Source: Streptacidiphilus jeojiense | GTDB lineage: Bacteria; Actinomycetota; Actinomycetes; Streptomycetales; Streptomycetaceae | Assembly: GCF_000719095.1 (NCBI RefSeq) | Contig: NZ_JOEH01000016.1 | Span: forward strand, 248,001-312,000 | DNA length: 64,000 nucleotides | Reading direction: 5' to 3' | In this document: positions 8,224-16,513 of the stretch, piece by piece | Layout: every line of letters starts with the position of its first letter | Numbering within the stretch: the first letter of the stretch is position 1 | The notes under the pieces: model-generated | Databases searched by the model: none | Told to the model about the DNA's origin: nothing | Seen by the model: only the letters and a program-made list of their open reading frames with translations | Position numbers and translations under genes: made by a program

Positions 8224-10412
8224 GCACCGCGAGCAGCCGCGCCGGCGGCACCCCTCAAGACAGCACCACCGAGGAAGGACTCACCCCCGTGATCGAGACG
8301 AGCAAGGAGCCGGCGGCCGACCGCCACGGCGGCGTCCCGCCGCTGCTGGAGGTCTCCGACCTGCATGTCTCCTTCCCCAGCGAGGCCGGTCCGGTCAAGG
8401 CTGTGCGCGGGGTCTCCTACTCCGTCCGCCCGGGCGAGGTGCTCGGCATCGTCGGCGAGTCCGGCTCCGGGAAGTCCGTCAGCTCGATGGCCGTCCTCGG
8501 GCTGCTGCCCGACAGCGCCGATGTGCGCGGCTCGATCCGGATGGACGGGCGCGAGCTGCTGGGTCTGAACGACGCCAAGATGTCGAAGATCCGCGGCAAG
8601 GACATCGCCATGGTGTTCCAGGACCCGCTGTCGGCGCTGACCCCGGTGTACTCCATCGGCACCCAGATCATCGAGGCCATCCAGGTCCACCAGGACCTGG
8701 ACAAGGTGAAGGCCCGCACCCGGGCCATCGAACTGCTCGACCTGGTCGGCATCCCGGACCCGCACCAGCGGGTGGACGCCTTCCCGCACGAGTTCTCCGG
8801 CGGTATGCGCCAGCGCGCGATGATCGCCATGGCCATCGCCAACGACCCGAAGATCATCATCGCCGACGAGCCCACCACCGCCCTGGACGTCACCATCCAG
8901 GCGCAGGTGCTGGAGGTGCTGAAGAAGGCCCAGGACGTCACCGGCGCCGCCATTGTGATGATCACTCACGACCTGGGCGTGATCGCCGGCTTCGCCGACC
9001 GGGTGATGGTGATGTACGCGGGCCGACCGGTGGAGAACGGGCCGGTGGACGAGGTCTACTACCGCCCCCGGATGCCCTACACCATCGGCCTGCTGGGCTC
9101 CATCCCGCGTGTGGACGCCGACGAGCGCCGGGCGCTGACCCCCATCGACGGCACTCCCCCGTCCATGGTCGCGCTGCCCAAGGGCTGCCCCTTCGAGGCC
9201 CGCTGCCCGATCGCGATCGACGTCTGCCGCGAGCGCGAGCCCGAGCTGCTGACCGCACCCGGGGCCAACCACCCCTCCGCCTGCCACCGCTCCAGGGAGC
9301 TCGCGGAGGGCGGCGGAGAGGGCCTGCTCGACCCGGCGACCATCTACCCGATCCCGCCGCTGCCCGAGGCCCACGAGATCGAGCGGCTGCCGCGCGAGGA
9401 GCGCACCGCGGTGCTCGAGGTCGACAACCTGGTCAAGCACTTCCCACTGCTCAAGGGCGCGGTCTTCAAGCGCAAGATCGGCACGGTCAAGGCGGTGGAC
9501 GGGATCACCCTGGAGATCAAGGAGGGTGAGACCCTGGGCCTGGTCGGCGAGTCCGGCTGCGGCAAGACCACCACCCTGCTGGAGATCATGGACCTGACCG
9601 GCGGTCAGGCCGGCAGCGTGACGGTCTTCGGCAAGGACGTCCGCGAGGTCAAGGGCGCCAAGGCCCGCAAGGCCCTGCGCCGGGACATGCAGATCGTCTT
9701 CCAGGACCCGATGGCCTCGCTGGACGCCCGGATGCCGATCGGCGACATCCTGGCCGAGCCGCTGAAGACCCACGGCTGGGACCGCGCCAGGACCGACGCC
9801 CGGATCCCGGAACTGCTGGAGCTGGTCGGCCTCAACCCCGACCACTCGGACCGCTTCCCGCAGGAGTTCTCCGGCGGCCAGCGCCAGCGCATCAGCATCG
9901 CCAGGGCGCTCGCCCTGGAACCCAAGCTGGTGGTGCTGGACGAGCCGGTCTCCGCCCTGGACGTGTCCATCCAGGCGGGTGTGCTCAACCTGCTGGACGA
10001 GCTCAAGTCGCGGATGGGGCTCAGCTACCTCTTCGTCGCCCACGACCTCTCGGTGGTGCGCCACATCGCGGACCGGATCGCGGTGATGTACCTGGGCCGG
10101 ATCGTGGAGCTGGGCGAGACCAGGAGCGTCTTCCACGAGCCCTCGCACCCCTACACCCAGGCCCTGCTCTCGGCGGTGCCGCTGCCGGACCCGCAGAAGG
10201 AGCGCGCCCGCGAGCGCATCCTGCTGACCGGCGACCTGCCGAGCCCGGCCAATGTGCCCAGCGGCTGCCGCTTCCGCAACCGCTGCCCCAAGTACCTCCA
10301 GCTCAACCCCGGCGAGCAGCAGCGCTGCGAGTCCGAGGACCCCCAGCTGCACACGCTGGCCCCGGACCACACCGCAGCCTGCCACTTCGCGGAGGCCCTG
10401 GCAGTGGTCTGA
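8220..10412 (+). CDS. double oligopeptide ABC ATPase (DppD-DppF fusion)
   Basis: A 730-residue protein with two complete nucleotide-binding domains. The first has Walker A GESGSGKS at residues 79-86, signature FSGGMRQR and Walker B IIIADEP. The second has Walker A GESGCGKT near 443-450, signature FSGGQRQR and Walker B LVVLDEP. Each domain ends in the Cys-containing C-terminal extension of peptide importers (GCPFEARCP, GCRFRNRCP). Two starts are possible: the ATG at 8220 overlapping the permease stop, or the GTG at 8289, which is preceded by GGAAGGAC at 8273-8280. I kept the first. The fusion replaces the usual heterodimer and energises the permeases at 6149 and 7201. Confidence 0.88.
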   Translation: MSTASSRAGGTPQDSTTEEGLTPVIETSKEPAADRHGGVPPLLEVSDLHVSFPSEAGPVKAVRGVSYSVRPGEVLGIVGESGSGKSVSSMAVLGLLPDSADVRGSIRMDGRELLGLNDAKMSKIRGKDIAMVFQDPLSALTPVYSIGTQIIEAIQVHQDLDKVKARTRAIELLDLVGIPDPHQRVDAFPHEFSGGMRQRAMIAMAIANDPKIIIADEPTTALDVTIQAQVLEVLKKAQDVTGAAIVMITHDLGVIAGFADRVMVMYAGRPVENGPVDEVYYRPRMPYTIGLLGSIPRVDADERRALTPIDGTPPSMVALPKGCPFEARCPIAIDVCREREPELLTAPGANHPSACHRSRELAEGGGEGLLDPATIYPIPPLPEAHEIERLPREERTAVLEVDNLVKHFPLLKGAVFKRKIGTVKAVDGITLEIKEGETLGLVGESGCGKTTTLLEIMDLTGGQAGSVTVFGKDVREVKGAKARKALRRDMQIVFQDPMASLDARMPIGDILAEPLKTHGWDRARTDARIPELLELVGLNPDHSDRFPQEFSGGQRQRISIARALALEPKLVVLDEPVSALDVSIQAGVLNLLDELKSRMGLSYLFVAHDLSVVRHIADRIAVMYLGRIVELGETRSVFHEPSHPYTQALLSAVPLPDPQKERARERILLTGDLPSPANVPSGCRFRNRCPKYLQLNPGEQQRCESEDPQLHTLAPDHTAACHFAEALAVV

Positions 10413-10530
10413 CGGATCGTCCGGACCCTGCCGGTGGAAGCAAGGCGCACCACCGCAGAAGCACCACCGCATACGCACAACTGCATAGGCACCACCTACT
10501 GACAATGTCGGCTCTCGTGAGGAGACCTCC
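10413..10530 (+). promoter_or_regulatory. gap before the binding-protein gene with three GCACCACC repeats
   Basis: The octamer GCACCACC occurs at 10447, 10461 and 10489. A ribosome site TGAGGAGA lies at about 10518-10525 before the TTG start. The repeats may form part of a local promoter that raises binding-protein expression over the transporter subunits. This is suggested only by position. Confidence 0.3.
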
Positions 10531-12243
10531 TTGAAGCACACCAGGATTCCGGTCGCGCTGGTGGCGACCATGGCCGTGGCCAGCCTCGGCCTCTCCGCCT
10601 GCAGCAGCAGCGGTGGCAGCAAGGCCGGTTCGTCGGCCAAGCCTTCCGCGACCTCGCTGGCCGCCAACACCATCAAGATCAATGCCCAGCCGCGTTCAGC
10701 CCTGAAGCAGGGTGGCACCCTCACCTGGGCCATCGACCAGTACTCCACCCAGTGGAACTACAACCAGATCAACGGCGCCGAGTACTCCACCGACGCGGTG
10801 ATCGAGGCCGTCGAGCCGATCATCTTCCGGGTCGACCCGGCCACCCAGAAGGTCACGCCCAACACCAACTACCTCACCGGCATGCCCACGGTGACCACGG
10901 TGAACGGCAAGCAGACGGTCACCTACAACATCAACCCCAAGGCCAAGTGGTCCGACGGCACGGCGATCAGCTACAAGGACTTCGCCGCCCAGTGGCAGGC
11001 CCTGAACGGCAAGAACACCAAGTACCAGATCGGCAGCTCGACCGGCTACTCCAACATCACCTCCGTGGTCGCGGGCACCTCGCCGCAGCAGGTCGTGGTC
11101 ACCTTCGACCAGAACTTCGGCGACTGGACCTCGCTGTTCGCGCCGCTGTACCCGGCCAGCGCGCAGAGCACCCCGGACGAGTTCAACAAGGGCTTCCTGA
11201 ACAAGATCCCGGTCACCGCCGGCCCGTTCAAGATCGAGTCCATGAACGCGACCACCAGCACCGTCACGGTCGCCCGTGACCCCAACTGGTGGGGCGACCC
11301 GGCCATCCTGGACAAGATCGTCTTCCGCGCGATGACCACCGACGCGGCCGACGGCGCCTTCGCCAACGGCGAGGTCGACTACCTCAACATCGGCCCGAGC
11401 GCGGCCGGTGTGAAGCAGGCCCAGGGCCGCTCCGACGGCGAGATCCGGGAGGCCGCAGGCCCCCAGTTCCGTCACGTCACCTTCAACGCCAAGTCGCCGC
11501 TGCTGTCGGACGTCAAGGTCCGCCAGGCGCTGTTCCAGGCGATCGACCGCACCGCCATCGCCAACTCGGACCTCAAGGGTCTCGGCTGGCCGGCGCTGCT
11601 GCTCAACAACCACTTCTTCATGAACAACCAGGAGGGGTACCAGGACAACGCCGGCGTTCTCGGCAAGTACGACCCCACCGCCGCCAAGGCCGGGCTGGAC
11701 GCGGCCGGCTGGAAGCTGAACGGCCAGTACCGCCAGAAGGACGGCAAGACCCTTGAGCTGACCTTCGTCTACCCGGACGGCACCGCGGTCTCCAAGAACG
11801 AGAGCGTGCTGCTGCAGGCCATGTTCGCCGCCGTCGGCGTCAAGCTGGACATCAGCGCCGTGCCCTCGGACGACTTCTTCGACAAGTACGTCCAGCCCGG
11901 CAAGTTCGACCTGACCGCGTTCTCCTGGCTGGGCAACGCCTGGCCGGTCTCGTCCAACTACTCGATCTACCAGTCGCCGGTTGGCAGCAACAACTTCCAG
12001 AATTTCGCCTGGACCAGCGACCCCAACGTCGACTCCCTGATGAACAAGAGCATCGCCGACCTGGACCACACCCAGGCCATCGCCGACGCCAACGCCGCCG
12101 ACAAGGCCATCTGGCAGGACGCGGGCGTCTTCCCGCTCTACCAGCGCGCCGACATCTACGGTGCCAAGAAGACCCTCGCCAACCTGGGCGCGCCCCAGGA
12201 CCAGGACGAGGTCGTCTACGAGAACATCGGCTTCACCAGCTGA
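10531..12243 (+). CDS. oligopeptide-binding lipoprotein of the left importer
   Basis: A 570-residue family-5 solute-binding protein. The signal peptide ends in lipobox LSAC with the lipidated Cys at residue 24, followed by a Ser-rich linker, so the protein is anchored outside the membrane. The body contains KWSDGTAISYKDF and AGPFKIES, typical of DppA/OppA proteins. The start is a TTG at 10531 behind TGAGGAGA, the second TTG start in this operon. It captures peptide for the permeases at 6149 and 7201. The phrase FAAQWQALNG is shared with the orphan lipoprotein at 20682, marking these two as closer paralogues than the binding protein at 16514. Confidence 0.88.
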   Translation: MKHTRIPVALVATMAVASLGLSACSSSGGSKAGSSAKPSATSLAANTIKINAQPRSALKQGGTLTWAIDQYSTQWNYNQINGAEYSTDAVIEAVEPIIFRVDPATQKVTPNTNYLTGMPTVTTVNGKQTVTYNINPKAKWSDGTAISYKDFAAQWQALNGKNTKYQIGSSTGYSNITSVVAGTSPQQVVVTFDQNFGDWTSLFAPLYPASAQSTPDEFNKGFLNKIPVTAGPFKIESMNATTSTVTVARDPNWWGDPAILDKIVFRAMTTDAADGAFANGEVDYLNIGPSAAGVKQAQGRSDGEIREAAGPQFRHVTFNAKSPLLSDVKVRQALFQAIDRTAIANSDLKGLGWPALLLNNHFFMNNQEGYQDNAGVLGKYDPTAAKAGLDAAGWKLNGQYRQKDGKTLELTFVYPDGTAVSKNESVLLQAMFAAVGVKLDISAVPSDDFFDKYVQPGKFDLTAFSWLGNAWPVSSNYSIYQSPVGSNNFQNFAWTSDPNVDSLMNKSIADLDHTQAIADANAADKAIWQDAGVFPLYQRADIYGAKKTLANLGAPQDQDEVVYENIGFTS

Positions 12244-12257
12244 TCCGCTTCGCGTAG

Positions 12258-12309
12258 CCAACGGCTGAGGCCCCCACCCCGGGTACGGGGTGGGGGCCTC
12301 AGCCGTTGG
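12258..12309. terminator. bidirectional terminator between convergent importers
   Basis: A perfect 24-bp inverted repeat (12258-12281 with 12286-12309) with a four-base GGTA loop. It lies between the stops of convergent genes ending at 12243 (+) and 12322 (-), so it can end both transcripts. Confidence 0.92.
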
Positions 12310-12321
12310 AGCAGGACTGGG

Positions 12322-13419
12322 TCAACCGGCGCCGACCACGTCCACGTCCTCGGCGAAGTGGCAGGCCGAAGCGTGCGCAGCCGGGGTGCTCTGGCCGCGG
12401 AAGACCTCGGGGACGGCCAGCAGCGGCACGTCGATCGAGCACTTCTCCTGCGCCTTCCAGCAGCGGGTGCGGAAGCGGCAGCCCGACGGCGGGTTGGCCG
12501 GCGAGGGGATGTCGCCGGAGAGCAGGATCCGCTCGCGACCCTCGCGCCCGGACGGGTCCGGCACCGGCACCGCCGACAGCAGCGCCTGGGTGTACGGGTG
12601 GGTCGGGTGCTCGTAGATCTCCTCGTCGCTGCCGATCTCCACCATCTTGCCGAGGTACATCACGCCGACCCGGTCGGAGATGTGACGCACGATCGAGAGG
12701 TCGTGGGCGATGAACATGTAGGAGAGGTTGAACTCGTCCTGCAGCTGCTCCAGCAGGTTGATCACCTGGGCCTGCACCGAGACGTCCAGCGCCGACACCG
12801 GCTCGTCCGCGATGATCACCTCGGGCTTCAGGGCCAGGCCGCGGGCGATGCCGATGCGCTGGCGCTGGCCGCCGGAGAACTGGTGCGGGTACCGGTTGAT
12901 GTACTCGGGGTTGAGCCCGACCACGTCCAGCAGGTCCTGCACCGCCTTGCGGCGGTCGCCCTTGGGGGCCACCTCGGGGTGGATCTCGAACGGCTCGCCG
13001 ATGATGTCGCCCACGGTCATCCGGGGGTTCAGCGAGGTGTACGGGTCCTGGAAGACCATCTGGATGTTGCGGCGGATCGCCTTGAGCGCCCGGCCGGACG
13101 CCCTGGAGATGTCCTCGCCCTTGTAGAGCACCTGGCCCGCGGTGGCCCGCTCCAGGTTCATCAGCACCTTGGCGAGGGTCGACTTGCCGCAGCCGGACTC
13201 GCCGACGATGCCCAGGGTCTCGCCCTGGTACAGGTCGAAGGAGACGCCGTCGACGGCCTTGACCGCGCCGACCTGCTTCTTGATCAGGATGCCCTGGGTC
13301 AGCGGGAAGTGCTTCTCCAGGTCGCGGACCTGGAGGATCGGCTCGCCGCGCTCGACCGGCTTCTCGACGGCGGCCTCGATCGCTTCCTCGGCGGGCACTG
13401 AGGACACGGGGCTAGCCAT
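12322..13419 (-). CDS. oligopeptide ABC ATPase, OppF/DppF type
   Basis: A 365-residue ATPase with Walker A GESGCGKST, Q-loop phrase MVFQDPYTSLNPRMTVGD, signature FSGGQRQRIGIARGLAL, Walker B VIIADEP, and the Cys-containing C-terminal extension SGCRFRTRCWKAQEKC. It is last of a five-gene operon on the minus strand and overlaps the stop of the preceding ATPase gene by 8 bases (13412-13419). It powers import by the permeases at 14472 and 15493. Confidence 0.9.
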   Translation of the reverse strand: MASPVSSVPAEEAIEAAVEKPVERGEPILQVRDLEKHFPLTQGILIKKQVGAVKAVDGVSFDLYQGETLGIVGESGCGKSTLAKVLMNLERATAGQVLYKGEDISRASGRALKAIRRNIQMVFQDPYTSLNPRMTVGDIIGEPFEIHPEVAPKGDRRKAVQDLLDVVGLNPEYINRYPHQFSGGQRQRIGIARGLALKPEVIIADEPVSALDVSVQAQVINLLEQLQDEFNLSYMFIAHDLSIVRHISDRVGVMYLGKMVEIGSDEEIYEHPTHPYTQALLSAVPVPDPSGREGRERILLSGDIPSPANPPSGCRFRTRCWKAQEKCSIDVPLLAVPEVFRGQSTPAAHASACHFAEDVDVVGAG

Positions 13420-14458
13420 GGAGGGTCTCCTTCCAGAAGTGGCAGGCGCTGCCGCGGCCGGGCAGGGCCCGCCCGTCCTGCTCGGTCACCGCGTGCAGCG
13501 GCGGCACCTCGGAGCGGCAGATGTCCTGCGCCATCGGGCAGCGCGGGTTGAAGGCGCAGCCGGACGGGATACGCAGCAGGTTCGGCGGCAGGCCCTTGAT
13601 CGCGTAGAGCTCCTGGCCCTTCTGGTCCAGCCGCGGGATCGAGTCCAGCAGGCCGCGGGTGTAGGGGTGGGCCGGGCGCGCGTAGAGCTCGTGCACCGGC
13701 GCGGTCTCGACGATCCGGCCCGCGTACATCACCGCGATCTTGTCCGCGACGTCGGCGACCACGCCGAGGTCGTGGGTGATCAGGATCAGGCCCATGTTGT
13801 ACTCGCGCTGGAGGTCGCCCAGCAGCTCCATCACCTGGGCCTGGACGGTGACGTCCAGGGCGGTGGTGGGCTCGTCGGCGATGATCAGGTCGGGCTCCAG
13901 GGCCAGCGCCATGGCGATCATGACGCGCTGGCGCATACCGCCGGAGAACTGGTGCGGGTACTGGTTGACCCGCTCCTTCGCCCCGGGGATGCCGACCCGC
14001 TCCATCAACTCGATGGCCTTGAGCTTGGCGTCCTTGCGGGAGCTGCCCTTGTGCACCCGGTACATCTCGCCGAGCTGGGTGCCGACGGTGTGCACCGGGT
14101 TCAGCGAGGACAGGGCGTCCTGGAAGACCATGGCCATCTGCGCGCCACGGACCTTGCGCCGCTCCTCGTTGGAGAGCTTCAGCAGGTCGCGGCCCTTGAA
14201 CATGATCTCGCCGCCGGTGACGAACCCGGGCGGGCTGTCCAGGATGCCCATGACGGCCTGCGAGGACACGGACTTGCCGGAACCGGACTCGCCCAGGATG
14301 GCGAGGGTCTCGCCGGCCCGGACGCTGTAGTTGACGCCGTTGACGGCCTTGGCCACGCCGTCCCTGGTGCGGAACTCCACGTGCAGGTCGCGGACCTGCA
14401 GCAGCGGGGCCTCTTCGGTGTCGCCGGTCTTCGCGCGTGCGGAGACTGCAGTGCTCAC
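13412..14458 (-). CDS. oligopeptide ABC ATPase, OppD/DppD type
   Basis: I prefer the GTG at 14458 (product VSTAVSARAKTG..., 348 residues), preceded by GAGAGGCGG. An in-frame ATG at 14500 would overlap the permease stop by 29 bases. The protein has Walker A GESGSGKS, MVFQDALSSLNPVHTVG, signature FSGGMRQRVMIAMAL, Walker B LIIADEP and the Cys-rich tail SGCAFNPRCPMAQDIC. It is the partner of the ATPase at 12322. Together they do the job of the single fused protein in the facing operon. Confidence 0.9.
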   Translation of the reverse strand: MSTAVSARAKTGDTEEAPLLQVRDLHVEFRTRDGVAKAVNGVNYSVRAGETLAILGESGSGKSVSSQAVMGILDSPPGFVTGGEIMFKGRDLLKLSNEERRKVRGAQMAMVFQDALSSLNPVHTVGTQLGEMYRVHKGSSRKDAKLKAIELMERVGIPGAKERVNQYPHQFSGGMRQRVMIAMALALEPDLIIADEPTTALDVTVQAQVMELLGDLQREYNMGLILITHDLGVVADVADKIAVMYAGRIVETAPVHELYARPAHPYTRGLLDSIPRLDQKGQELYAIKGLPPNLLRIPSGCAFNPRCPMAQDICRSEVPPLHAVTEQDGRALPGRGSACHFWKETLHG

Positions 14459-14471
14459 GTTTCCGCCTCTC

Positions 14472-15500
14472 TCAGCGAAGCTTGGGGTCGAGGGCGTCAC
14501 GGACGGCGTCGCCGAGCATGATGAACGCCAGGATGGTGATGCACAGCGCGCCGGCCGGGAACAGCAGCATGTGCGGCGCGTTGCGGAAGGTGTCCGCCGC
14601 CGCCGAGATGTCGATGCCCCAGGAGACGGTCGGCGGCTTCAGGCCGACGCCGAGGTAGGACAGCGTCGCCTCCAGGGAGATGTAGGTACCCAGGGCGATG
14701 GTCGACACCACGATGATCGGGGCGAGGGCGTTCGGCATGATGTGCCGGAGCAGCATCCTGCTGTTGCTGGCCCCCAGCGCCTGCGCGGCGGTGACGTAGT
14801 CCTGCTGCTTGGCGGTGATCACCGCGCCTCGGGCGATGCGCGCGATCTGCGGCCAGCCGAGCACCACGATGAACCCGACCACGACCCAGATCGACTGGCT
14901 CGGGATGACGGACAGGAAGACCAGTCCGCCGAGCAGGATCGGGATGCCGAAGAAGATGTCGGCGATCCGGGAGATGATCGCGTCGATCCAGCCCCCGAAG
15001 AAGCCGGCCAGGCCGCCCATCAGGGTGCCCAGCAGCGCCGAGCCCGCGGTGGCGAACACGCCGACGGTGATGGAGGCCCGGGCACCGTGGATGGTGCGGG
15101 CGTAGACGTCGCAGCCCTGGGTGTCGAAGCCGAACGGGTGCCCGGAGGTGGGCCCCAGCTGCGACTTGGAGAGGTCGCAGGTCAGCGGGCTGGTGGAGGT
15201 GAACAGTCCGGGCCAGATCGCCACCAGCACCAGGAAGACGATCAGCACACCGGAGATCAGGAAGACCGGGTTGCGGCGCAGTTCGCGCCAGGCGTCCTGC
15301 CACAGGCTGCGGGCCACCTCGCGGTCCACCACCGAGACGGCCTCGGCCGACTGCGGCGGGGTGTGCGAGAGGTCCTCCTTCTCCAGCAGCGGCTGGGCTC
15401 CCATCGCCCCCAGGGTGGGGGTCTCCGGGAAGGCGCTGGAGAGCTCGGTGCTGGAGTCCTCGGGGACGCCGGCGGGCTTGTTCGGCTGCTGGTCAGGCAT
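14472..15500 (-). CDS. oligopeptide ABC transporter permease, OppC type
   Basis: A 342-residue permease with a long polar cytoplasmic N-tail of about 80 residues before the first helix (NPVFLISGVLIVFLVLVAIW). The middle part reads GCDVYARTIHGARASITVG, typical of OppC, and the EAA motif is QDYVTAAQALGASNSRM. The start overlaps the stop of the OppB gene by 8 bases. The unusually long acidic N-tail is the only oddity. Confidence 0.88.
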   Translation of the reverse strand: MPDQQPNKPAGVPEDSSTELSSAFPETPTLGAMGAQPLLEKEDLSHTPPQSAEAVSVVDREVARSLWQDAWRELRRNPVFLISGVLIVFLVLVAIWPGLFTSTSPLTCDLSKSQLGPTSGHPFGFDTQGCDVYARTIHGARASITVGVFATAGSALLGTLMGGLAGFFGGWIDAIISRIADIFFGIPILLGGLVFLSVIPSQSIWVVVGFIVVLGWPQIARIARGAVITAKQQDYVTAAQALGASNSRMLLRHIMPNALAPIIVVSTIALGTYISLEATLSYLGVGLKPPTVSWGIDISAAADTFRNAPHMLLFPAGALCITILAFIMLGDAVRDALDPKLR

Positions 15501-16416
15501 AACGGATCCTCGGGTCCAGGACCGCGTAGAGCAGGTCGACGAGCAGGTTGGCCAGGAGGTAGACCACGACCAGGATGGTCACGAAGCCCACCACGGTCGG
15601 GGTGTTCTGGCGGAGGATGCCCTGGTAGAGCCAGTAGCCGACACCCTGGATGTTGAAGATGCGCTCGGTGACCAGCGCGCCGCCCATCAGGGCGCCGAGG
15701 TCGGTACCGAGGAAGGTGATCACCGGGATCAGCGAGTTGCGCAGCAGGTGGTGGGTGACCACCCGCCACCGCGGCAGGCCCTTGGCCGTCGCGGTGCGGA
15801 CGTAGTCGGCCTTGCTGTTCTCGGCGACGGTGGTCCGGGTCAGCCGGGCCACGTAGGCCAGCGAGACCGAGGCGAGCACGAAGCCGGGCAGGATCAGGTC
15901 GCCGATCGGGGCGCCGTAGCCCACCGTCGCGTTGGTGATGCCCCACTTCACGCCGAACAGGTACTGCAGCACGTAACCGATGACGAAGACCGGGATCGAG
16001 ATGACGATCAGGGTCATCACCATCACCAGGGTGTCCACGGACTTGCCCCGGCGCAGGCCGCTGAGCAGCCCGAGCCCGATGCCGAGCACCACCTCGATGG
16101 TGAAGGCCACGGCGGTGAGCTTGAGCGTGGTGGGGTAGGCGGAGGCCAGGAGCGCGGTGACTTGCTGCCCGCTGAAGGTGGTCCCGAGGTCCCCGGTGAA
16201 GATGCCCTTCATGTAGTGCAGGTACTGCACCCACAGGGGGTCGTTCAGGCCGAGGGAGTCACGGATCTGCGCCGCCACCGCCGGAGACGGTGCCTTGTCT
16301 CCGAACAGCGCGTTCACGGGGTCGCCGAGGGCGTGCACCATCGCGAAGATGATGAAAGTGGTCCCGATGAAGACCGGGATCATCTGGAGCAGTCGTCTGA
16401 TGACGTAGCGCCCCAT
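15493..16416 (-). CDS. oligopeptide ABC transporter permease, OppB type
   Basis: A 307-residue permease beginning MGRYVIRRLLQMIPVFIGTT, the classic OppB N-terminus, with the DPLWVQYLHYMKGIFTGDLG region and EAA motif KADYVRTATAKGLPRWRV. It follows the binding-protein gene at 16514 after a 97-base gap that holds a GC-rich hairpin. Confidence 0.9.
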   Translation of the reverse strand: MGRYVIRRLLQMIPVFIGTTFIIFAMVHALGDPVNALFGDKAPSPAVAAQIRDSLGLNDPLWVQYLHYMKGIFTGDLGTTFSGQQVTALLASAYPTTLKLTAVAFTIEVVLGIGLGLLSGLRRGKSVDTLVMVMTLIVISIPVFVIGYVLQYLFGVKWGITNATVGYGAPIGDLILPGFVLASVSLAYVARLTRTTVAENSKADYVRTATAKGLPRWRVVTHHLLRNSLIPVITFLGTDLGALMGGALVTERIFNIQGVGYWLYQGILRQNTPTVVGFVTILVVVYLLANLLVDLLYAVLDPRIRYA

Positions 16417-16434
16417 GAAACCTCCAGGGAGTCG

Positions 16435-16480
16435 GCCGGGCGGCAGGTCGGAACCCTGTGGGGTCCGGCCGCCGCCCGGC
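16435..16480 (-). terminator. intercistronic hairpin between binding-protein and permease genes
   Basis: GCCGGGCGGC at 16435-16444 pairs with GCCGCCCGGC at 16471-16480. Standing between a binding-protein gene and its permeases, such a hairpin commonly stabilises the upstream message or causes partial termination, giving more binding protein than transporter. That role is inferred from position. Confidence 0.55.
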
Positions 16481-16513
16481 GTCGTCTAAGCAGCTGTCAG
16501 GGTGTGCGGACGA

